From: Nisaea sp.
Lineage (GTDB): Bacteria; Pseudomonadota; Alphaproteobacteria; Thalassobaculales; Thalassobaculaceae
Direction: 5' to 3'
Assembly (NCBI RefSeq): GCF_017640745.1
Contig: NZ_JAEPQA010000016.1
Location: forward strand, 47,465-111,464
Length of the DNA: 64,000 bases
The translations under genes and the position numbers were made by a program. How positions within the stretch are numbered: the first letter of the stretch is position 1; every line of letters starts with the position of its first letter. Positions 36,686-44,676 of this stretch are shown here, one piece after another. The notes under the pieces are model-generated. The model made no database searches. It had not been told where the DNA came from and saw nothing but the letters and a program-made list of their open reading frames with translations.

Positions 36686-36766
36686 ATCGATGTCTTTCCC
36701 GACTTGCTTTCCGAATCTGCGGCGTCACTATGCGAAGAATTCAAGGCACTGAAAAGTCACGGGTTC

Positions 36767-37999
36767 ATGCGTATTCTATTCGGGTGGGAATTCGGCGCCG
36801 GTCTCGGCCACATCAATCGGATCAAGCCGATCGCGCGGGCGTTCCGCGAACAGGGTGCGGAGATCTTTCTGGCACTCCAGGAAAACGAGCGCGCTGACGC
36901 GTTCTGGAACCCGTCGACGGCCCGCCTGCCGGAAGGCTACCATCTGCTGCCGATCCCGAACTGGCGCATGCCGACCGACCCGAAGGCACGGCAGGTGCCG
37001 ACCCACTCCTTCGCCGACGTGCTGACCCTGATCGGCTACGGCAACGAATTGGGCTTCGCCGCGCGTATCGAGGCCTGGTGCGGACTTCTCGCCGCCGTGC
37101 AGCCGGATCTCGTCGTCGGGGATTTCAGCCCGACGCTGAATATCGCCGCCCGGGGACGCGTGCCCTCGCTCACCATCGGCAACGGCTACACCATGCCGCC
37201 GGGCGGGCGCGAGATGCCGCCGATCCGGCCCTGGCAGTCCAAGCTCGAGGCCTTCTCGATCGATCACGAGGCCCGCCTGCTGGAGATGGTGAACAAGGTC
37301 CTGCGCCTGCGCGGCGAGGCGAAGCTCGATTTCCTGAGCGACGCCTTCCACGGCGACCGCTCCTTCCCGCTCACCCTGCCGATCGTCGATCCCTATGCGG
37401 ACAGCCGGAGCGAGGAAACCCTGCCGCCTTTCAACATGCCGACGGGGATCCGCCCGCTTCCGCTGGAGCAGCGCGCGGAAGACGGGGTCTTTTTCTATAT
37501 GCCGCGCAGCCACCCGAGCCTCAAGACGGTGATGGACGCGCTGAAGCAGAGCAAGCTGAACATCCGGGCCTATATCAGCGGTCTGGGCTCCGAGCAGGCG
37601 GCACAGCAAAGTACCGGAACCTTCCAGGTCAGCCCCAGCCCCCTGCCGTTCAACGAGATCATGCCGAAGGCGCGGCTGCTGGTGCATCACGGAGGCCTCT
37701 CCACGGCCGTCGCCGGTGCCATGGCCGGGACACCTCAGGCGATCATCCCCTGGAATCTCGAACATCTGGTGACCGCACGCCGGATCGAGACTCTCGGCGG
37801 CATCCAGGTCGTGCACAATCCGGAGAAGGAGTTTCCAGGCAAGGCGCTGGCGCAGCTCTTCGTCCGGATGGCGCGCGACGGCCAGCTCGCGGCAACGGCG
37901 ATCACAGCGGCGGATAACATCGATCCCGGCGATGCGGAAACGGCTCTCAGAACCATCGTCGAAGCCGGGCTGGCTCTGGCGAATTCTTCCGGCGGCTGA
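36767..37999 (+). CDS. GT1/GT28-like glycosyltransferase
   Basis: 410 residues from ATG 36767 (MRILFGWEFGAGLGHINR). The first half has the Gly-His-x-N/R pattern of macrolide/UDP-glycosyltransferases (GLGHINRIKPIARAF) and PDLVVGDFSP; the C-terminal donor site is LLVHHGGLSTAVAGAMAGTPQAIIP. GT-B fold expected, transferring a sugar from a nucleotide donor to a small molecule or lipid. An open frame extends upstream but overlaps the divergent gene and lacks homology. Acceptor unknown; no biosynthetic partners are near except the VOC protein. Confidence 0.85.
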   Translation: MRILFGWEFGAGLGHINRIKPIARAFREQGAEIFLALQENERADAFWNPSTARLPEGYHLLPIPNWRMPTDPKARQVPTHSFADVLTLIGYGNELGFAARIEAWCGLLAAVQPDLVVGDFSPTLNIAARGRVPSLTIGNGYTMPPGGREMPPIRPWQSKLEAFSIDHEARLLEMVNKVLRLRGEAKLDFLSDAFHGDRSFPLTLPIVDPYADSRSEETLPPFNMPTGIRPLPLEQRAEDGVFFYMPRSHPSLKTVMDALKQSKLNIRAYISGLGSEQAAQQSTGTFQVSPSPLPFNEIMPKARLLVHHGGLSTAVAGAMAGTPQAIIPWNLEHLVTARRIETLGGIQVVHNPEKEFPGKALAQLFVRMARDGQLAATAITAADNIDPGDAETALRTIVEAGLALANSSGG

Positions 38000-38022
38000 C
38001 ACAGTGCCCAAGACAATTTAAT

Positions 38023-38037
38023 TGCAACTCATTCTCA
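38023..38037. promoter_or_regulatory. Fur-like box upstream of the unknown gene at 38081
   Basis: TGCAACTCATTCTCA fits the 7-1-7 Fur operator plan (inverted repeat around one base; reverse strand reads TGAGAATGAGTTGCA). It lies in an AT-rich stretch 44 bases before the GTG start. The same layout occurs before bfd at 39457. Confidence 0.5.
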
Positions 38038-38080
38038 AAATCAATATTGTCGCCTGACCACACGCTGGGAGGGACAGGAC

Positions 38081-38563
38081 GTGCTGCAGCTTCTTACCGG
38101 GGTAAGCGCCATGAAGGCGCGCACGGGAAACGGATCGGCCTCTGCCGGAGCATCGGAACCGGCAATCGAGGAATTCGACGCTCTGATCCTCTGGGCGATG
38201 CGGCAATGGATGCGGGCGCACAAGGAACGCTGCTGCGCCACCGGCTCTCTGCTCGAGGCCTTTGAATTCTCCGGTCTGGTCGCCGCACTCGCTCCGCTCA
38301 ACCGGATGATGACCCTGCTGACCCTGGCAAGCCGGCGCGAGCTTGCGATCGCCACCACACCGGCCGCGACGATCAGCATCGACGAGCTTGTCCTGTTGAG
38401 GATCCTGAACGCGGCGCGGCACCGGCAACAGGATCTCGTCGAATCGCGTCTCGGCATGTGGATGGAGGCCACCGGGGCGGCAGCAACCGCGCAGGCAGCC
38501 CTGCATCTTGCCGGAACCATCTACCGGACAAGCACGCGCCCGGCCGACGCGATGCAGGCCTAA
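38081..38563 (+). CDS. Unknown 160-residue protein, possibly iron-regulated
   Basis: GTG start at 38081 with GGGAGGG seven bases upstream. I do not recognise the family. Mostly helical and alanine/leucine rich; notable are HKERCCATGS with two adjacent cysteines, several Met, and ISIDELVLLRILNAARHRQQDLVESRLGM. No signal peptide or membrane helix. It is convergent with bacterioferritin and shares a bidirectional terminator with it. The Fur-like box upstream and the bfr/bfd neighbourhood suggest a role in iron metabolism, which is inference from position. Confidence 0.75.
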   Translation: MLQLLTGVSAMKARTGNGSASAGASEPAIEEFDALILWAMRQWMRAHKERCCATGSLLEAFEFSGLVAALAPLNRMMTLLTLASRRELAIATTPAATISIDELVLLRILNAARHRQQDLVESRLGMWMEATGAAATAQAALHLAGTIYRTSTRPADAMQA

Positions 38564-38568
38564 ACGAA

Positions 38569-38602
38569 AAAGGCACCCCACTCCTGCGAGCGGGATGCCT
38601 TT
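38569..38602. terminator. Bidirectional terminator between the unknown gene and bfr
   Basis: Stem AAAGGCA / TGCCTTT extended by a CCC/GGG pairing after one mismatch. It is followed by T-runs on both strands (five T on the minus strand, serving bfr), between the two convergent stop codons. Confidence 0.75.
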
Positions 38603-38632
38603 CGCGATCTGGTCGTGGTCCGGCGTGCCGGA

Positions 38633-39115
38633 TCAATCCATCTCGTTCGCTTCGGACTGCAGCAGCATGTAGTTCTGGATGCCCATCTTCTCGATCATCC
38701 CGAGCTGCGTCTCGATGTAATCGACGTGGCCTTCCTCGTCAGTCAGGATCTCGAGGAAGAGGTCGCGGGTGACGTAGTCGCCGACCTTCTCGCAATGGGC
38801 CATACCGGCCTTGTAGTTCGCGATCCCATCATGCTCGAGCTTGAGGTCGCCCTCGAAGATCTCCTTGATGTCCTCGCCGATCAGCAGCTTCTCGAGATAC
38901 TGCAGGTTCGGAATGCCTTCGAGGAAGAGGATGCGGGCAATCAGCTTCTCCGCATGCTTCATCTCGTCGATGGACTCGTCGTACTCGTGTTTCCCAAGCT
39001 TCGAGAAACCCCAATCCTGCAGCATCTTGGCGTGCAGGAAGTACTGGTTGATGGCGGTGAGTTCGCCCTTCAGACCAGCGTTCAGAAACTCGAGAACCTT
39101 CTTGTCGCCCTTCAT
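38633..39115 (-). CDS. bfr: Bacterioferritin
   Basis: 160 residues. Stores iron as ferric mineral in a 24-mer shell with haem between subunits. All ferroxidase ligands are present: Glu18, Glu51, His54, Glu94, Glu127 and His130, and Met52 is the haem ligand (DEMKHAEKL), so this is the haem-binding active type. Length is standard. The gene lies 129 bases downstream of bfd on the same strand with its own regulatory region: an Irr-type box (39161-39177) and an inverted repeat (39182-39203) precede it. Confidence 0.98.
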   Translation of the reverse strand: MKGDKKVLEFLNAGLKGELTAINQYFLHAKMLQDWGFSKLGKHEYDESIDEMKHAEKLIARILFLEGIPNLQYLEKLLIGEDIKEIFEGDLKLEHDGIANYKAGMAHCEKVGDYVTRDLFLEILTDEEGHVDYIETQLGMIEKMGIQNYMLLQSEANEMD

Positions 39116-39160
39116 CGGCCTTGCTCCAGAATAGGTGTCCTGGAGGCGAACATACCACTC

Positions 39161-39177
39161 TTTAGAATAATTCCAAG
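39161..39177. promoter_or_regulatory. Irr-type iron control element (ICE) upstream of bfr
   Basis: TTTAGAATAATTCCAAG matches the ICE plan TTTAGAA-N3-TTCTAAA at 12 of 14 positions, 46 bases before the bfr start. In alphaproteobacteria Irr binds such sites and represses bfr when haem/iron is low. An even closer match precedes the cytochrome c peroxidase gene at 62908. Confidence 0.65.
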
Positions 39178-39181
39178 GGAC

Positions 39182-39203
39182 TTCGCAAAATCTATATTGC
39201 GAA
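39182..39203. promoter_or_regulatory. Inverted repeat in the bfd-bfr intergenic region
   Basis: Perfect 7-base repeat TTCGCAA / TTGCGAA separated by 8 bases, next to the Irr-type box. A Fur-like TGCGAAT half site lies at its right side. Possible second operator for bfr; binding protein not certain. Confidence 0.4.
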
Positions 39204-39244
39204 TAACATTCAATATTACAGTGACTTAGGTAAGATCGACTGAC

Positions 39245-39439
39245 CTAGACGGCATCCGTCACGGCGAGCTCGGCTTCGCTGGTGCGGGCGGCGAGCTGCT
39301 CGCGGATGGTGTTCCGGCAGGTTCCGCATTGCGGACGGCATCCGACATTCTGATAGACCTGCCCCACGGTCCGCGCGCCCGAATCGATCGCGCGATCCAC
39401 ACATCGATTTGTAAAGCCGTTGCAAAGACACACATACAT
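39245..39439 (-). CDS. bfd: Bacterioferritin-associated ferredoxin
   Basis: 64 residues from ATG 39439 (MYVCLCNGFTN). [2Fe-2S] ferredoxin that reduces bacterioferritin to release stored iron. The C-x-C pair near the start (Cys4, Cys6) and the C-x-x-C in PQCGTCR give the four cluster ligands in the Bfd arrangement; an additional Cys is nearby in VGCRP. Length matches the family. It is upstream of bfr on the same strand, preceded by a Fur-like box. Confidence 0.95.
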   Translation of the reverse strand: MYVCLCNGFTNRCVDRAIDSGARTVGQVYQNVGCRPQCGTCRNTIREQLAARTSEAELAVTDAV

Positions 39440-39456
39440 CGTGCGAATTCCGCAAT

Positions 39457-39471
39457 TGAGAGTCATTCGCA
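39457..39471. promoter_or_regulatory. Fur-like box upstream of bfd
   Basis: TGAGAGTCATTCGCA, a 7-1-7 inverted repeat of the Fur type, ends 18 bases before the bfd ATG. A second 8-base dyad AGAGTCAT (39459-39466) / ATGACTCT (39476-39483) overlaps it. Iron-replete repression of bfd is the expected outcome. Confidence 0.5.
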
Positions 39472-39795
39472 TATGATGACTCTTGCGACTGATTGTCAAT
39501 ACGGAAATTAAGACCGGTTTTGTTCTATATCAATGCAGACTCGAAAAAGTGCTAGAATCTGCCAGTTTTCACCAATTTTCGAGGAAGCAAAATAAGCGGG
39601 CGGCCCCGAGAGGCCGCCCTGGTCCGAGCCGAGAGGGAGGGAGCGAAGTCGGATGGCTCGAACTTTACTTTGCCAGCGTATTCCTGCTGGCCTGATACCC
39701 TTTTTACGCGTCAAACCTGAACATTTCGTAAACAGAACGCACAAAATACGAAAAGCGTGGCGGGTCTCGCCGGGGCGTGCGAAGAGGCCTTTGTC
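39472..39795. other. Gap between bfd regulatory region and cobQ
   Basis: No credible gene. It contains a GGGCGGCC/GGCCGCCC hairpin (39598-39619) followed on the minus strand by TTATTTTG, a terminator shape with no gene feeding it on that strand. A weaker GCCAGC/GCTGGC hairpin with T5 some bases after (39672-39705) points along the plus strand. No cobalamin riboswitch core was found before cobQ. Confidence 0.45.
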
Positions 39796-41265
39796 ATGAC
39801 CGCGAAAACGCTGATGTTCCAGGGAACCGGCTCCGATGTCGGGAAATCCGTTCTGGTCGCCGGGCTCTGCCGGCTGGCGGCCCGGAACGGTCTTCGCGTG
39901 CGACCGTTCAAGCCTCAGAACATGTCGAACAATGCCGCCGTCACAGTGGACGGCGGGGAGATCGGCCGGGCGCAGGCGCTGCAGGCGCGCGCCGCTGGGA
40001 TCGAGCCGCATACGGACATGAACCCGGTGCTGCTGAAACCGGAATCCGAGCTCGGCGCGCAGGTCGTGGTCCAGGGCAAGGTCCGCGGACATGCAAAGGC
40101 CCGCGCCTACCAGGCGATGAAGCCCGAGCTGCTCGGCGCGGTGCGGGAGAGCTTCGAGCGCCTGCGCGCCGATGCCGATCTCATCCTCGTCGAGGGTGCC
40201 GGCAGCCCCGCAGAGGTCAATCTCCGCGCGGGCGACATCGCCAACATGGGCTTCGCAGAAGCGGTCGACTGCCCTGTCGTCCTGATCGGCGACATCGACC
40301 GCGGCGGCGTCATTGCCTCGCTGGTCGGCACCCATAAGGTGATCCCGGAGGCCGACCGGGACCGCATCGCCGCCTTCCTGATCAACAAGTTCCGCGGCGA
40401 CGTCTCGCTGTTCGACGAGGGATTGCGGATCGTCACGGACCATACCGGCTGGCCCTCTCTCGGCGTCGTTCCCTATTTTCCGGAGGCGCGAAGGCTGCCC
40501 GCCGAGGACGCCGTCGCGCTCGAACATGCGGCGCGTGAGGAGGCCGGACCGCTGAAGATCGCCGTGCCACGGCTCTCCCGGATCGCCAATTTCGACGATC
40601 TCGACCCGCTGCGGCTCGAACCGGAGGTGACGGTCGATATCGTGGAGCCTGGCCGTCCGCTTCCAGCCGATGCGGCGCTGGTCCTGATCCCCGGCTCCAA
40701 ATCGACCATCGGCGACCTCAAGGACCTGCGCGCCCAGGGCTGGGACGTGGACATCGCGGCACATGTCCGCCGCGGCGGCCGGGTGCTCGGCATCTGTGGC
40801 GGTTACCAGATGCTCGGCCGCCGGGTGCACGATCCGGACGGGCTGGAAGGACCGGCAGGATCGGCAGACGGTCTCGGCCTGCTCGATGTCGAGACCGTGC
40901 TGACGCCGGAAAAGGCACTGACCCGGATCACCGGGACGACCGGGGACGGAACCGCCATCGCGGGCTACGAGATCCATATCGGCCGCACCGAGGGCCCCGG
41001 CCGCGCCCGTCCGTTCGCCGTCATCGACGGCGGTAGCGGCCCGCACGAGGACGGCGCGCGCTCGCCCGACGGACACATCGCCGGTTCCTATGTCCATGGC
41101 ATGTTCGCGGCCGACGGCTTTCGCCGCGCCTTCCTCGCGGAACTCGGTGCGGCGCGTTTCGCGGAGACCTCCTTCGAGGTCGAGATCGACGGCGTGCTCG
41201 ACCGGCTCGCCGACCATCTCGAAAGCCATATCGACACGGCCCGGCTCTTCTCGCTTGCCCGCTGA
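39796..41265 (+). CDS. cobQ: Cobyric acid synthase
   Basis: 489 residues from ATG 39796. It amidates four carboxylates of adenosylcobyrinate diamide using glutamine, in cobalamin synthesis. N-terminal [20 protein letters not shown] is the ATP-binding loop, [10 protein letters not shown] and [11 protein letters not shown] are family signatures, and the glutaminase half has the nucleophile in [10 protein letters not shown] and the His in GSYVHGMF. Full length. It stands alone: no other cob genes are adjacent, and no riboswitch was identified upstream. Confidence 0.96.
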   Translation: MTAKTLMFQGTGSDVGKSVLVAGLCRLAARNGLRVRPFKPQNMSNNAAVTVDGGEIGRAQALQARAAGIEPHTDMNPVLLKPESELGAQVVVQGKVRGHAKARAYQAMKPELLGAVRESFERLRADADLILVEGAGSPAEVNLRAGDIANMGFAEAVDCPVVLIGDIDRGGVIASLVGTHKVIPEADRDRIAAFLINKFRGDVSLFDEGLRIVTDHTGWPSLGVVPYFPEARRLPAEDAVALEHAAREEAGPLKIAVPRLSRIANFDDLDPLRLEPEVTVDIVEPGRPLPADAALVLIPGSKSTIGDLKDLRAQGWDVDIAAHVRRGGRVLGICGGYQMLGRRVHDPDGLEGPAGSADGLGLLDVETVLTPEKALTRITGTTGDGTAIAGYEIHIGRTEGPGRARPFAVIDGGSGPHEDGARSPDGHIAGSYVHGMFAADGFRRAFLAELGAARFAETSFEVEIDGVLDRLADHLESHIDTARLFSLAR

Positions 41266-41312
41266 GCGCGGTCGTCTATGGTGCGCCGGAGTGCTCAACC
41301 ACGGAGGCTTGC

Positions 41313-41843
41313 ATGGCCCGACGTCTCTTCGTCCTGCTGGTGCTGCTTGCCGCGATCGCCTTTGGCGGACCGGCGCGCGCGGCGGACCTCGAAAACACCC
41401 TTTACCTCGATCTCGAATATGGCCGGGTGGAAATCACCCTGCGGCCGGACCTCGCGCCGAACCATGTCGCGCGCATCAAGGAACTCGCCCGCAAGAATTT
41501 CTATGACGGGATTATCTTCCACCGCGTGATCGACGGCTTCATGGCGCAGACCGGCGACCCGACCGGCACCGGCATGGGCGGCTCCGGCCAGAAGCTGAAG
41601 GCCGAGTTCACCAACGCCCCCTTCGTGCGCGGCACCGTGGGCGCCGCCCGGGCGCGCAATCCGGACAGCGCGGACAGCCAGTGGTTCATCTGCTTCAAGG
41701 ACTGCCAGTTCCTCAACGGCCAGTACACGGTCTGGGGCGTGGTCTCGAAGGGGATGGAATATGTCGACATGATCAAGCGCGGCGAACCGCCGGCGAACCC
41801 AGATCACATCGTCGCGCTGCGCGTCGCCGCGGACGTCAAGTAA
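41313..41843 (+). CDS. Exported cyclophilin-type peptidyl-prolyl isomerase
   Basis: 176 residues with ACGGAGG upstream. Signal peptide MARRLFVLLVLLAAIAFG, cleavage after ARA, then the cyclophilin core: FYDGIIFHRVIDGFMAQTGD (catalytic Arg and Phe region), GTGMGGSG, ARNPDSADSQWFICF and LNGQYTVWGVV. It would assist folding in the periplasm. The next gene, 51 bases downstream, is a near-copy lacking the signal peptide, so the pair looks like a tandem duplication divided between compartments. Confidence 0.95.
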   Translation: MARRLFVLLVLLAAIAFGGPARAADLENTLYLDLEYGRVEITLRPDLAPNHVARIKELARKNFYDGIIFHRVIDGFMAQTGDPTGTGMGGSGQKLKAEFTNAPFVRGTVGAARARNPDSADSQWFICFKDCQFLNGQYTVWGVVSKGMEYVDMIKRGEPPANPDHIVALRVAADVK

Positions 41844-41894
41844 ACCGGCTCAAGTCTCTCAGACCCGAACACGGAAAAGAAAAAGGATCGAAAC

Positions 41895-42359
41895 GTGAGC
41901 GATCAGGAAAACCAACTCTATATCGACCTCGACCACGGCCGCGTGGTCGTCGAACTGAAACCGGATCTGGCGCCGAAGCATGTCGCGCGGGTGAAGGAAC
42001 TCGCCCGCGAAGGCTTCTATGACGGCATCGTCTTCCACCGGGTGATCGACGGCTTCATGGCGCAGACCGGCGATCCGACCGGCTCCGGCATGGGCGGCTC
42101 CGGTCAGAAGCTGGACGCGGAATTCTCCGACGCCCCGTTCCGGCGCGGCACCGTTGGTGCGGCCCGGGCGCAGAACCCGAACAGCGCCGACAGCCAGTTT
42201 TTCATCTGCTTCAAGGACGCGCGCTTCCTCGATGGTCAGTACACCGTCTGGGGCGAGGTGGTCGAAGGCATGGAATATGTCGACATGATCAAGCGCGGCG
42301 AGCCGCCGGTCGACCCGGACAAGATGGTCAAGGTCCAGGTCGCGGCCGACGCCGAATAA
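41895..42359 (+). CDS. Cytosolic cyclophilin-type peptidyl-prolyl isomerase
   Basis: 154 residues, GTG start with AAGGA upstream. Same core as its upstream neighbour (FYDGIVFHRVIDGFMAQTGD, GSGMGGSGQKL, NSADSQFFICF, DGQYTVWGEV) but with no signal peptide, so cytoplasmic. PpiB-type. It was probably produced by duplication of the exported gene or the reverse. A 12-base perfect hairpin just after the stop may end transcription. Confidence 0.95.
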   Translation: MSDQENQLYIDLDHGRVVVELKPDLAPKHVARVKELAREGFYDGIVFHRVIDGFMAQTGDPTGSGMGGSGQKLDAEFSDAPFRRGTVGAARAQNPNSADSQFFICFKDARFLDGQYTVWGEVVEGMEYVDMIKRGEPPVDPDKMVKVQVAADAE

Positions 42360-42365
42360 CTACTT

Positions 42366-43037
42366 TCAGGAGCCAAGACCGGCCAGATGGCCGGTCTTGG
42401 TCCAGATCAGCGCCTTCTCCGGCGCGCTGAACGCGGCGCGCGCACCCTTCGGAAAGCGCAGCCAGCTCCCGGTCTCGTGGCGCATGCCGCCGCTTTCGAC
42501 TGCACCTTCCAGCACAAGAAACTCTCCGCCGCCCGGCATCTCGAAGGGCGGCTGCTCCGTGCCCGCTTCGTAGCGGGTGAGGTAGACATGCTCGTCCTCC
42601 GCATCAAAGAGCGGCAGCACGGCGATCCCGTCGGCCGCCCCCTCTTCCCAGCGCGCGTCCGGCGCGCGCGTGTCGATCCGCACGAACTCCTGATCCTCTT
42701 CCCGCATCTGCCAGAGCTTCACGAAGATCGTGCAGCCCGCGCGGGTGAAGGGCGAATGGCTGGAGCCGACCGGATTGCGGACATACATGCCCGGCCCGTA
42801 ATCGCCATGCTCGTCGGAGAAAGTGCCGTCGAGCACGAGAAACTCCTCGCCGCCGCCGTGGGTGTGGGCGGAGAACTTGCTGTCCGCCGCGTAGCGCACG
42901 ATCGTCGTCGCCCGCGCCACTTCGTCCCCGATCCGGTCCAGCATCCGCCGGTCCACGCCGGGCATCGGCGACGGAACCCAGGGCAGCTGGTTGCTGTCGG
43001 TCGCGACGAAGCGCGAGAAATCGGCGTTGATCTCCAT
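42366..43037 (-). CDS. Two-cupin ChrR-like protein
   Basis: 223 residues from ATG 43037. Two cupin domains: the first has SAHTHGGGEEFLVLDGTFSDEHGDYGPG (His, His, Glu metal ligands), the second EQPPFEMPGGGEFLVLEG, less complete. Related to the cupin half of ChrR anti-sigma factors, but the zinc anti-sigma domain (HxxxCxxC) is missing and no ECF sigma gene is next to it, so it is more likely a standalone cupin enzyme or sensor. It converges with the cyclophilin gene, 6 bases between the stops. Confidence 0.8.
   Translation of the reverse strand: MEINADFSRFVATDSNQLPWVPSPMPGVDRRMLDRIGDEVARATTIVRYAADSKFSAHTHGGGEEFLVLDGTFSDEHGDYGPGMYVRNPVGSSHSPFTRAGCTIFVKLWQMREEDQEFVRIDTRAPDARWEEGAADGIAVLPLFDAEDEHVYLTRYEAGTEQPPFEMPGGGEFLVLEGAVESGGMRHETGSWLRFPKGARAAFSAPEKALIWTKTGHLAGLGS
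42373..42400 (+). terminator. Hairpin at the end of the cyclophilin pair
   Basis: A perfect 12-base stem CCAAGACCGGCC / GGCCGGTCTTGG with a 4-base loop starts 14 bases after the cyclophilin stop. It lies inside the last codons of the convergent cupin gene. No T-run on the plus strand. Confidence 0.5.
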
Positions 43038-43165
43038 CGGGGCAGACCCTCTCCGCACTGTTTCAGACGGTCCAGAGGTATGGGCCGAAAGCAAAATTAC
43101 AATATCGGGGGCCGTTCCGGAGCCGAACGGGTTCCGTTCGGCAACCGGGTCTACACCCCCCGGCC

Positions 43166-43507
43166 CTAGAGGAACAATGCACCTTCGAGCGGATTGCGCC
43201 CTTCCCGGTCCTCGATCTCAAGCACCCAGATATCCGGATCGATTCGGCGCTCGCGCTCCAGCACCGCATCGGCCTCCTTTTCCGGGACCGGCGCATCGCC
43301 GGTGCGCGAAAGCCAGGCGAGGCTGCCGTCCATCTCACGGGCGAGTGCCAGTATTGTGAAGCCGGGACCGAGGCGGTTGATCTTCAGATAGACGGCGCCG
43401 GCATCGTCGTCGCCAGAGCGCACCACCGTCGCCATGATTCCGAGTGCCATGCACTGCCTGAGACCGGCCTGGACCAGCAATTTCGACTTGAGGCGCGGTG
43501 CGCTCAT
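43166..43507 (-). CDS. DUF1491 family protein
   Basis: 113 residues from ATG 43507 (MSAPRLKSKLLVQAGLRQC). The pattern RLKSKLLV, GDDDAGAVYLKINRLG and ERRIDPDIWVLEIEDREGR is that of DUF1491, a small alphaproteobacterial family of unknown function. No signal peptide or membrane segment. It is divergent from the nucleoside-transport operon, with ~155 bases between, and stands 128 bases upstream of the cupin gene on its own strand. Confidence 0.85.
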   Translation of the reverse strand: MSAPRLKSKLLVQAGLRQCMALGIMATVVRSGDDDAGAVYLKINRLGPGFTILALAREMDGSLAWLSRTGDAPVPEKEADAVLERERRIDPDIWVLEIEDREGRNPLEGALFL

Positions 43508-43662
43508 CGGGTACTCCGCCGCGGGCACGCGAGAGAGCGGTGCGCGCTTCGACCAATTGGTAAAAGACTCAGGACTCCGTTGTCTTTCTTTCTTAGACTG
43601 TCGCCACGGAATGCAGTCCGTGAACGGGTCCGACGGACCTCAATAAACAGGGATGGCAAAAA

Positions 43663-44655
43663 ATGAAACAGTGGGTACTGGCGGCAATCGCCGCGATCGG
43701 TCTCGGCACCGCCGCCGAAGCCGCGGAATTCAAGCCGGCCGTCGTCTTCGACATGGGCGGCAAATTCGACAAGAGCTTCAATGAGGGCGTCTACGAAGGG
43801 GCCGAACGTTTCAAGAAGGAAACCGGCACCAGCTATCTCGAGTTCGAGGTCACCAACGAGACCCAGCGCGAGCAGGCGATCCGCCGCATGGCGCGGCGCG
43901 GCGCCAACCCGATCCTCGGCGTCGGCTTCGCCCAGGGACCGGCGATCGAGAAGGTCGCCAAGGAATTCCCGGATCTCAGCTTTGCCATCATCGACAGCGT
44001 GGTGGACGTGCCGAACGTGCAGTCCATCGTCTTCAACGAGCATGAAGGCTCGTTCCTGGTCGGCGTGCTTGCCGCCAAGGCCTCGAAGACCGGCACCATC
44101 AGCTTCGTCGGCGGGATGGACATTCCGCTGATCCGCCGCTTCGCCTGCGGTTATGTCGGCGGCGCCCTCTGGGCGAACGAGGACATCAAGGTGATCCAGA
44201 ACATGACCGGAAGCACGCCGGCCGCCTGGAACGACCCGACCAAAGGCGCCGAACTCGCGCGCAGCCAGTTCGACCGCGGCTCCGACGTGGTCTTCGCTGC
44301 CGCCGGTTCCACCGGCCTCGGCGTGCTGCAGGCGGCGGACGATGCCAAGAAGCTCGCCATCGGCGTCGACAGCAACCAGAACTACCTGCATCCGGGCACC
44401 ATGCTGACCTCGATGCTCAAACGCGTCGACATCGCCGCCTACAACGTCTTCATGGCCGGCAGCAAGGGCGAGCTGAAGCCGGGGCTCAACGTCCTCGGTC
44501 TCGGCGAGAACGGCGTCGGCTGGGCGCTGGACGAGCACAACCAGGCGCTCATCACCGACGAGATGAAGGCGCTCGTCGCCCAGGCGGAAGCCGGCATCAA
44601 GTCGGGCGAAATCAAGGTCCATGACTACATGGCCGACAATACCTGCCCGTACTGA
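43663..44655 (+). CDS. BMP-family nucleoside ABC transporter substrate-binding protein
   Basis: 330 residues. Signal peptide MKQWVLAAIAAIGLGTAAEA without a lipobox cysteine, so a soluble periplasmic protein rather than the usual lipoprotein. BMP (PnrA/Med) family: FDMGGKFDKSFNEGVYEGAERF, GVGFAQGPAIEKVA, SFVGGMDIPLIRRF, VGVDSNQNY. Members bind purine and other nucleosides. First of an eight-gene operon with the transporter ATPase, two permeases, PNP and deo genes, which fits a nucleoside ligand. Confidence 0.93.
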   Translation: MKQWVLAAIAAIGLGTAAEAAEFKPAVVFDMGGKFDKSFNEGVYEGAERFKKETGTSYLEFEVTNETQREQAIRRMARRGANPILGVGFAQGPAIEKVAKEFPDLSFAIIDSVVDVPNVQSIVFNEHEGSFLVGVLAAKASKTGTISFVGGMDIPLIRRFACGYVGGALWANEDIKVIQNMTGSTPAAWNDPTKGAELARSQFDRGSDVVFAAAGSTGLGVLQAADDAKKLAIGVDSNQNYLHPGTMLTSMLKRVDIAAYNVFMAGSKGELKPGLNVLGLGENGVGWALDEHNQALITDEMKALVAQAEAGIKSGEIKVHDYMADNTCPY

Positions 44656-44676
44656 CGGCACGCGCCCAGACACAGC

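Noticed and set aside
39472..39795. Cobalamin riboswitch before cobQ
   Set aside because: No B12-box-like conserved core or matching long-range stems could be recognised.
42366..43037. ChrR-type zinc anti-sigma factor
   Set aside because: The cupin part is similar but the zinc-binding N-terminal domain and an adjacent ECF sigma gene are missing.
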